64,000 bases of DNA from Alternaria dauci (taxonomy: Eukaryota; Ascomycota; Dothideomycetes; Pleosporales; Pleosporaceae): positions 1,612,001-1,676,000 of the forward strand of contig NC_091277.1 in NCBI RefSeq assembly GCF_042100115.1, in the 5' to 3' direction. Positions within the stretch are counted from its first letter, which is position 1, and every line of letters starts with the position of its first letter. Positions 57,248 through 64,000 of the stretch are shown here, piece after piece. The notes under the pieces are model-generated. The model saw only the letters and a program-made list of their open reading frames with translations, had not been told where the DNA came from and made no database searches. Both the position numbers and the translations under genes were made by a program.

Positions 57248-57790
57248 ATGGCACCAGGTGACAAACTTCCCGATTTTCTCACAAACACAAAGCTCGATCC
57301 CAGTTTCGACAAAGACATTCTCGACACGCATCTGATCTACGACTACGACGCGCAAGACAACAATGGCAATCCCGAAAAGTGGCGATACGAACTATGGTGT
57401 TTCTCTTCTGACCGTGTCGTCTATGCCATCCACGGTGGTCCGATGGCCGGTCGTGTGAACTACCAACGCGCAACATACCAATGCATCCGTCCTGGTGAAC
57501 TATGGCAAATAAACTGGCTTGAAGAGACAGGTACCATCGTCTCTGCAGTTTACGATATCAAGGAAAAGAAGGTGACGACGATGATTGCGTTTTCGGAAGG
57601 TCACTGGAAGAGAGCAAAGGAGGCATTGGGCGACAAGAGGAAGAAAGAAGATCTGGATAGATGGAGGGGCCTGGCTGGCGTGGGAAACCAGACTTCGAGG
57701 TTTATGCTGAGCGAACAGGCGCAAGTCGTGGAGACATTCAAAGGAAAGGGTGAATTGGTGCCGATCAAGGAGAGTGATCCCCTGTTTTGA
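57248..57790 (+). CDS. Phenolic acid decarboxylase
   Basis: A single exon of 180 residues, the usual length. The start at MAPGDKLPDFL is the first ATG with family-like sequence after it. Family blocks are THLIYDYDAQDNNGNPEKWRYELW, VVYAIHGGPMAGRVNYQRA, ELWQINWLEETGTIVSAVYD and MIAFSEGHW. The two Tyr residues of HLIYDYD and the Arg/Glu pair (GRVNYQ, WLEETG) correspond to the residues that bind and decarboxylate the substrate in bacterial PAD. The enzyme converts p-coumaric, ferulic or caffeic acid to the vinyl phenol, detoxifying plant-wall acids without a cofactor. It is cytosolic and probably substrate-inducible. Bacterial PADs are close relatives, so ancient transfer is possible. Confidence 0.9.
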   Translation: MAPGDKLPDFLTNTKLDPSFDKDILDTHLIYDYDAQDNNGNPEKWRYELWCFSSDRVVYAIHGGPMAGRVNYQRATYQCIRPGELWQINWLEETGTIVSAVYDIKEKKVTTMIAFSEGHWKRAKEALGDKRKKEDLDRWRGLAGVGNQTSRFMLSEQAQVVETFKGKGELVPIKESDPLF

Positions 57791-59840
57791 GCAGTATATC
57801 ATCCAAGACACTGCGCCAATAAACATAGGACCACGTTATGACATTTTTCCTGTGTAACGCTTTGCTTCCTTGTTCGAAGGGACGGTAGAACCTTTTTGAT
57901 GCTGTTCCACATCTACATTAGAAACATGACGTATTCATGGAAATCTCAATTTGTCGGGGCCACATTACCGGTAACGAAGTCAATGCGACGTACCTTGCAT
58001 CGCAGCTTGACAGTGCGACCATTCATAGAATGCTGTGGAGCATCATTCAGTATCACAACGCAACCGAAGCGGTGAGGTTCGCAACTTGTTCGGCGTTCTG
58101 GTGTGTTGTCGCATCCTCCCCTATGGCTCCGCTACAACGCGATTTAACCTTTCCCTCACCCGTAGATCGCGTGTCTCCTCGGAAGTTTGCTGTTTCGTGT
58201 GTGGTAGCGGCTCGGAATGACTTGTGATGGTCAATCTTGAGGACTTCTTCGCGAGTCCTTGGTCGAGTACTACTAGTCTAAGTACAGAACACACGTTGCA
58301 CCAAGGCAACAGGAGGCGTGGGAATGATGAGGGGATGTCTCAGTATTGCTTGGCTTCAATAAACCAGTGAACCATCCGAGTCCCACTAGAGTCATAAGGT
58401 GCGTCCGGATAGCGGTAGCAAGTCGCTCTCGTTCTCTAGTGGAGCATGTGGGTGTGTTTACCAGCGCAGTGGTTCTCTATTCTCATAGCCGACTCGACGC
58501 TTGTGATGATTGCAGTTGTTTAACAGGTTTCGGTGAGCGCCAATAGTCTCTTCGGTAGGGCCTAAATCGAGCAATCGACGCATCTCCCTCGCGCATGTCG
58601 CAAACAAGAGGATGACTGTTCGGGGGGCCGTCTGTGCTGGGCCCGAATGGCGACTTGGGCACTTGGAAGCATATGTGTCTATTCTTTCGATGTACGCCCG
58701 CATACTTCTGGAACTCTGCAATAGAATGTAATCTTTTACGACAATGTGAAGTGTTGCATGTGTAGTCGTGCCTGAAAGGATGAGGAGATGGTTTTGTTCC
58801 TCCCGAACGGCGAGCCGAAGGGGGCTGCACCACCAAACGACGGTTGTGGGGTAAAAAGCCCGTCAGCAGCCATGTTCCACGGCGACGTTCCCTGTCCAGC
58901 GTGCTTTGCAGCATTCCTTCACCGCGAAAATCATTCGACCCTGCGTGAGAAGCAGGCAATGTTCGTATCGAAGGTTTCGAATGCTTCGCGAAGACGCTGG
59001 GGACCCAGGGATGGTAGAGGCGGCGCAAGCCACAGCTGCTAGCGGGAGTCTGCAAGTGGTGGTGTGGGTTTATTAGATAGAGAACAGACCGCATGTTCGG
59101 AGTCCGACGCCTGCTAAGCGCCCGCAGTCGGCTGCTGTAGGGACGGTGAGGGTCGTCACCGCGAAGCCACATGCGGCATGGTGTGGTCTTACGCTGAGGC
59201 AGACATGCACGAGGCAGAACAGGCGAAAGTCGAAATGGCAATTTCCACTCTTGCCATGAAGGATGAAGCGAACAGGTAGCGCGTCAACATGTCGACGCTA
59301 TCGCGCGGGAGACATAACAAGGTTCTCGGAACGGCCGAGGGCATGCAAACACGCGTGCTGCAAGAGTGGTGGCCGTGGCATGGCTAATGTGTAGAGTCAA
59401 TGTTCCGATGCTGTGCCAACGCCCTGCACATAGAGTTCCAATCTCGCGTTACCCCATGCGGCTTAGACTAGCGCCGCTGCACCTGCACCTCTATCCCATG
59501 CCACCGCAACTACTTGGCCCCCAGCACGCCATGTGCCACAACAGCAGAAGGTCAGTATGACAGGGTGCGGCGGGCGCGACGGGGATCCAGCGCGACCCTA
59601 CTCGTCCACCTACTCCCATAGTGCTTCATCAGCTGCTGCCAGCCTGGCCATGATGATCATGCTCTTCAGCCCGCCGTCCTCCACTCTCTGTGTGCCTCAA
59701 TATTCCTTTTGTTCCTGCGCGACCCCAGGCTGAATCACAAACGCCGTTTCATTTCGACTTGCTTTTGACTCCTCGTTCTGGATCACATCGCCTTCGTGTC
59801 TTCGCAATCCTCGTCTCAGTCAACACAACAACGCCCAACC
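57791..59840. other. 2.05-kb gene-free interval
   Basis: Between the decarboxylase and the next gene. A 252-codon minus frame at 58483-59241 is Arg/Ser/Pro/His-rich and looks like chance; see rejected items. Elsewhere only short frames. Confidence 0.5.
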
Positions 59841-61210
59841 ATGGGTCGTCCAGCACTCACGTCGCGGGAGCACCTGGAGCTTTTGCGGAGCTCTGCTTTC
59901 GAGTCTGAACACGCCTGGCTCTACGACAAGTCCTACTCGCAACACGAGGCAGCGGCGTTGGCGCTGGAGCAAGAGATTGAGCAGTCGCATGCCAGCATAT
60001 CCCCCGACGACAACTCCGACGAGCAAGTCCGCATAATCAAGACGCAAATCAATATCCACAGAGAGCGACAGCGGGCCCTGAGGCCGCACCTGGAGAGCGG
60101 GAGCGATCAGATTGACGAAGAGGGGAACGAGTGTGTCTTTGTACCAGCACCGAATCAATGGGGAGCCAACGGAGACTTGGACGAGGAGAGCGAGAGCCTA
60201 TCTGCAGTAAGTAGCAAGCTCGCTCTGGTGGCCCCGTCGAGCCGTGACTGACATAGTCCAGATCCATAACCTTCTCACCTGGCAAACTTCCTACTCGCCC
60301 GTGTCACATGCCCCGCTTGATGAACTCCCGTCTCCTGACATCCCCTACCATTCGCTACTCGACCCTACCCAGCCTACAACGACGTACAATCTCCACCGCA
60401 CACGGGAGTGGACCGGGTCTTCAGGCTTCCGGAAGTACATCTATAGCGCACGCGACTACTCGAACAAATACGCTCTGTACATGCTTGAAGCGACCCATCG
60501 TGACGACAGTCAAGTCAACGCTGCCGAGTTCTTCCGCGTCGCCGAGTTTCCACAGCCATGCATAACCATCCTTCTCTCCGGCATCGACAAGAAGCGTATG
60601 GCGACTAAAGATGCGGCCTACAAGTCGCGAAGCATACATCTGCGGGGCCCATTCTCGCAGCCCATCAAGGAATACCCCGATAGACAGCACAAGATTCCGT
60701 GGTCGCCACGACGCTTTACATACGGCGGACGCCGGTTCGTGTGGAAACAGGGCGATCCCAACGATGATGCCATGCCGGAGACATTGTACGAGTACCAGCA
60801 AGATTGGATGAAACCAGGAAGCAGGACGGGCAAACGATGCGACGACGCGAAGCCAATCAAACTAGTATGGGGCGAGAAGAGGAGGAAGGGCAAAGTAGAC
60901 AGCTACACGATTCACTTCAGAGGTGGCATGGACCAAGTATTTAGGGAGATTCTGCTCGCAAGTCAGATGGCGCGGCAGGTATGCCTCTTCACTGCAATGG
61001 ATTGAGGCGCCGCTGCACGTTGCAACGAGGGAAAATTGTACTTGTATAATCACACAGCGAGAGGCGTTAAATGGGGCCGTACAACACGGCGTGGATACCA
61101 TGGAAGCAGCGTTCCGGCATTTGGCTTATATTGAAGCATTTTACTACTACTATTCGCAGTATTTTGGAAGTGGACAGCAGGCTTCTCTACTATCCAAGAC
61201 ATATTCGTAG
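59841..61210 (+). CDS. Conserved fungal protein of unknown function
   Basis: Three exons, 59841..60206, 60262..60978 and 61058..61210, give 411 residues. The start MGRPALTSREHLELLRSS is preferred because the frame upstream opens only with a GTG. The third exon is missed if the frame is simply read on: GTATGC follows MARQ, and a CACACAG acceptor restores frame to REALNGAVQHG. Residues about 20-85 form charged helices, possibly coiled coil. The central part has regular aromatic and charged content (FRKYIYSARDYSNKYALYML, KIPWSPRRFTYGGRRFVWKQ) like a folded domain. The last exon is rich in Tyr (AFYYYYSQYFG). I do not recognise the family. No signal peptide or membrane segment. Confidence 0.75.
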
Positions 61211-62196
61211 CTCGAGGGCAACGTTGATCAAGTTCAAAACCATAATACTACCCCAATGCTGCAATGCATTCCCTGCTCCGCACAATGCAATTGCTAAGTC
61301 CAGATGCGATTGCGGATGATAGGTGACAGTTCGACGCATGCCTTACATCTGACTCATACTAATACCTCCGTTGGAGCCAACAGAGGGAACTTCCGCAGCG
61401 GCGTCGCATGGTTGCATGTAAGCTGCATATGTATGCTACGCTGTAGATTGGGCAACGACCTTGCTGACGTACGCCGTTACGGCACGCTGGGCCGGTCCAA
61501 GTTATTGGTGGATTTTGAACAAGCAGGGGTCACATTGGTAGCTTGGAAGGATCCGAGAATATCCAGGGCAATGGGTCGTGGACGGCATGGACGGCATTGC
61601 TGGTGAATGGTCTGTTACCTTCGTGACGTGAGTCGAAGTGGGGGGCACGAGGCAGAAGACGAATTAGGTAGCTTGAATACTCACAGCACACAAGGCACGT
61701 CCACGCTCTATGAAGAAGGGCCCAGGAAGACGGTGGTATCAGGCTTGAGCGGAAAACAGAGGCTCTCTGTCACCATCATTGTTTGTGCGCAACACAGAGA
61801 TGCAAGTGTTGCAGGCCAACATCATGATGACTTCATCGCCAGCCCTCCTGCCATATAGAATCTAGACTATTACCGACCGCGCACGCTTTACCGCACACAC
61901 CTTTCCCCTGTATTAAACGCCCCCCAAACTAAAGTCTCACGCGCGTCTTGGGCTGACGCCCACTGCCTCGCAACGGAACCGACAACCTGTTAGCTCACGT
62001 CCCTCCACAGAACAGCCGCCCGGTATCCAAAACAACGTCTTCGGCACCAAATCAAATACTGTGTTGGAACTGCAGGTGAACCTACCGACCAGCACGAACA
62101 GTTCCACGTGCATTGCTTACACCGAGGACTCCCAACACTTCTACATCCGCTTCACCGTCTCTCAAGGTTGCTCCCGGAGAGGAAGACCCGCTAGTC
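61211..62196. other. Intergenic, no gene seen
   Basis: About 990 bp; the promoter of the NTF2-fold gene lies at its right end. Frames are short. Confidence 0.55.
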
Positions 62197-62655
62197 ATGT
62201 CTTCAACGCGCAACACTACACTGCGCGAGATGACACACTCCTTCTGCCGCGCGTTGATATCGCCGCCTGCTCCTGCAGACCTCCTATCGCAATACTTTAG
62301 CGATGCGCCCAAGATCACAGAGCACGGCCCTGAGTGGTCGCGTTCGCGGCTGCCTTTCTTAGCTAAGACCTTTTCTGGTCGAGATGGCTGCGAGGAGTAT
62401 TTCAAGGTGATGACTGATGTACTGGACATGTCTTTGCCCGAGGATGCGTTCCCGGGAAAGGAGGGGTTCATTGTGGATGCAGAGGCGGGCATGGTAAGTG
62501 TGGTCGGTAAAGGACATTTTACGAGTAGGAAAACGGGCAAGGGATGGAACGAGCAGTTCATTTATAGGTTTAGTGAATTTGATGAGCAGGGCAAGATAGG
62601 GCATTGGGAGGTCTGGGCGGATCCATTGAGCGCTTGGGAGGCTGTTGGAGAGTAA
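62197..62655 (+). CDS. SnoaL/NTF2-fold small protein
   Basis: A single exon of 152 residues; MSSTRNTTLREMTHSFC is the first ATG in a frame that is open further upstream without one. The pattern LREMTHSFCRALISPP, FSDAPKITEHGPEWSRSRLPFLAKTFSG, MVSVVGKGHFTSRKTGKGWNEQFIYRFSEF and GHWEVWADPLSAW fits the SnoaL-like/NTF2-like cone fold, which binds small hydrophobic molecules and catalyses isomerisation, hydrolysis or dehydration in different members. The usual length is 130-160. Function unknown. An upstream intron in the 5' UTR cannot be excluded. Confidence 0.72.
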   Translation: MSSTRNTTLREMTHSFCRALISPPAPADLLSQYFSDAPKITEHGPEWSRSRLPFLAKTFSGRDGCEEYFKVMTDVLDMSLPEDAFPGKEGFIVDAEAGMVSVVGKGHFTSRKTGKGWNEQFIYRFSEFDEQGKIGHWEVWADPLSAWEAVGE

Positions 62656-63146
62656 ACTCCACTCCTTGAAGATATCGAATTCTACCAAATTCCGTACAGA
62701 CTTTTGTACAATTAGGTCTACCAATACATCAATCAACATAAAGAGTCTGGAATATGAAGTTCACAGACGACATGTTGCACACACACGCTAGAGATTCCAG
62801 TAGATGAAAGACGTTAGCGCGTCCCAGATGTGGGTCCTGTCGGTGGTTTCTGCAGCTTCTTCCGAAACCCTTCAACTTTTCTTCCTCAGCGCTTCTGCAC
62901 CTTACCACCAACTCTCCAACACCATGGCGCAAGCTCTATGGAGTTCACCAGGGCCGCGCTCTCTCCGCCAATACTTCGTCTCTATTAGATGACTAATTTG
63001 TAGCTCTTGTTGACAGTATTATGTTTCAGAAGGTACGTTGAGCAGTTTCTACCTATCACGTCACCCGCACACTTGCGACGTGCACACAAAGCTCAAAAGA
63101 TGATATACATCGACCATTAAATACTTTAGGAAGAGCCGGAAAAGGT
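62656..63146. other. Intergenic with possible small exons
   Basis: About 490 bp. A short plus-strand frame at 62924 (MAQALWSSPGPRSLRQYF) and splice-like sites (ACTAAT ... GACAG near 63016, GTACGT near 63031, TTTAG at 63129) could link to the frame at 63147. Weak; see findings. Confidence 0.3.
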
Positions 63147-63629
63147 ATGGCTAGCATCGACATATGCTACGCCGTCGCTGCTTATAACTCGGTCTCTGAA
63201 GAGCAACCTCACTTCTACATTATGGAATTCAGTTCTCGAACGGCTGCTGACGATGTAACGAATAGGCTACGAGATCATCTCGCAACGACTGGAACGAAAC
63301 AAGTGTCGCTGCACGAAGCACAAACGAGACGCGATGTTTACACGATGATTCATGATGAAGTCGGCTGGCAAGTGAAGGCCGATGAAATTATACATCATAG
63401 TGGCGTGAGCACACTCAGCAGCAAGGGCATAACGCACGTCTTTTTGAATGCATGCGCTCACATATGTGCGGATACTATGGATACTATACTCGCAGGTCAC
63501 TCGACATGCTATTGCTGTCGAGCAACGCAACAGCATCTAGCTCAAGTGTTGACGCCGAGGGCTCCGCCTTCTCGTAGGATCCCGTCATTGCCGGCCCACC
63601 CACGAAGACATCGGCCGGCCAGGAAATAG
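63147..63629 (+). CDS. Possible hypothetical protein (weak)
   Basis: A frame of 160 codons starting MASIDICYAVAAYNSVSE. The first 110 codons look protein-like (VYTMIHDEVGWQVKADEIIHH), while the last 50 run antisense through the 3' end of the AraC-type gene and turn Arg/Pro/His-rich, as shadows do. If real, it would end near 63480 by splicing or be the last exon of a small gene. No family recognised. Reported only because its first part has few stop-free competitors on the other strand. Confidence 0.22.
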   Translation: MASIDICYAVAAYNSVSEEQPHFYIMEFSSRTAADDVTNRLRDHLATTGTKQVSLHEAQTRRDVYTMIHDEVGWQVKADEIIHHSGVSTLSSKGITHVFLNACAHICADTMDTILAGHSTCYCCRATQQHLAQVLTPRAPPSRRIPSLPAHPRRHRPARK

Positions 63630-64000
63630 ACTGGTCGAACGCATAGTTGTCGCTCCAAGTCTCTAGAAAATCGCTCATGTCAAATTCGAGGTCGTGATGG
63701 ATCGTAGACGCGTGCTCCCCGGGCAGGCTGCTGTCGTTCATGTTTCGAGGACTTGAGTCTGTCCCCATATCAACTAGATCATTGAAGTCGAATATATCCC
63801 AATCACGCAATTGGTCCCCTCCATCTGCGATCGTCGTTGAAGTGGAAATGGTGTTGGGACTGCTGCGCTGCGCCGCTATATTTTTTGCGTACTCCTTTGG
63901 CGTCGAGCCTGTCTTGTCTTTGAAGATCTTGTGGAAGTACCGGGGCGTGAGGTTGACCTTTTTAGCTAGGTCTTGCAGTCTCAGTGAGCTGGGATCCTCG
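63484..64000 (-). CDS. AraC/Ada-type HTH regulator, 3' part (runs off right edge)
   Basis: The frame enters from the right edge (first full codon at 63999) and ends at 63484. The first 45 residues include LRLQDLAKKVNLTPRYFHKIF, then KDKTGSTPKEYAKN, the second helix-turn-helix of an AraC domain. In fungi this domain occurs mainly in Ada-like proteins that combine an N-terminal methylphosphotriester-sensing zinc site with AraC helices; that part would lie beyond the window. The C-terminal 110 residues are acidic and aromatic (DWDIFDFNDLVDMG; FDMSDFLETWSDNYAFDQ), a plausible activation domain. Nuclear regulator of transcription, perhaps of the alkylation response. The HTH assignment is firm; the Ada link is inference. 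Confidence 0.8.
   Translation of the reverse strand, partial: EDPSSLRLQDLAKKVNLTPRYFHKIFKDKTGSTPKEYAKNIAAQRSSPNTISTSTTIADGGDQLRDWDIFDFNDLVDMGTDSSPRNMNDSSLPGEHASTIHHDLEFDMSDFLETWSDNYAFDQSISWPADVFVGGPAMTGSYEKAEPSASTLELDAVALLDSNSMSSDLRV

Noticed and set aside
58483..59241. A 252-codon minus-strand frame
   Set aside because: Arg/Ser/Pro/His-rich without hydrophobic pattern, family resemblance or supporting splice structure; the region is GC-rich.

Overview
The window is nuclear DNA of a filamentous ascomycete. Genes have one to six exons with short introns (about 45 to 240 nt, GT...AG, mostly GTAAGT/GTACGT-type donors). The content is typical of a Pezizomycotina genome: a fungal hybrid histidine kinase, GH12 cellulase/xyloglucanase, phenolic acid decarboxylase, an NCS1 permease and a DIT1/PvcA-type isocyanide synthase. 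The gene mix suggests a plant-associated Dothideomycete, perhaps Pleosporales, but that placement is inference. No rRNA, tRNA, CRISPR array or transposon was recognised. Exon models were built by hand from reading frame, splice consensus and family alignment, and their summed lengths were checked for frame.

Left part (1-16 kb): the 5' end of a bZIP factor; a PAF-acetylhydrolase-like hydrolase; a secreted Dcr2-type metallophosphatase; the nucleolar G-patch protein TMA23; tRNA-His guanylyltransferase THG1 carrying a very large disordered insertion; and a hybrid histidine kinase with PAS-like, HisKA, HATPase and receiver domains.

Middle part (16-31 kb): an isocyanide synthase divergent from an atypical NAD(P)-binding reductase, a candidate minimal secondary-metabolite unit. 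Next come a MYND-finger protein and a SPRY protein with a PPG-rich N-terminus. A DUF1446/AtuA-like protein is divergent from a family III CoA-transferase, a candidate catabolic pair. A GNAT acetyltransferase and mitochondrial D-lactate dehydrogenase follow.

Right part (31-64 kb): a fungal coiled-coil protein; a 1372-residue FG nucleoporin with a C-terminal Ran-binding domain (Nup2-like); a spliced small secreted four-cysteine protein that single-ORF views miss; a metallo-beta-lactamase-like protein; a secreted Y-x-ASTP repeat protein; two large proteins of unknown function; GH12; NCS1 permease and an isochorismatase-like hydrolase; phenolic acid decarboxylase; a conserved fungal protein; an NTF2-fold protein; and, at the right edge, the 3' end of an AraC/Ada-type regulator. 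Several gene-free stretches of about 2 kb separate the accessory genes.
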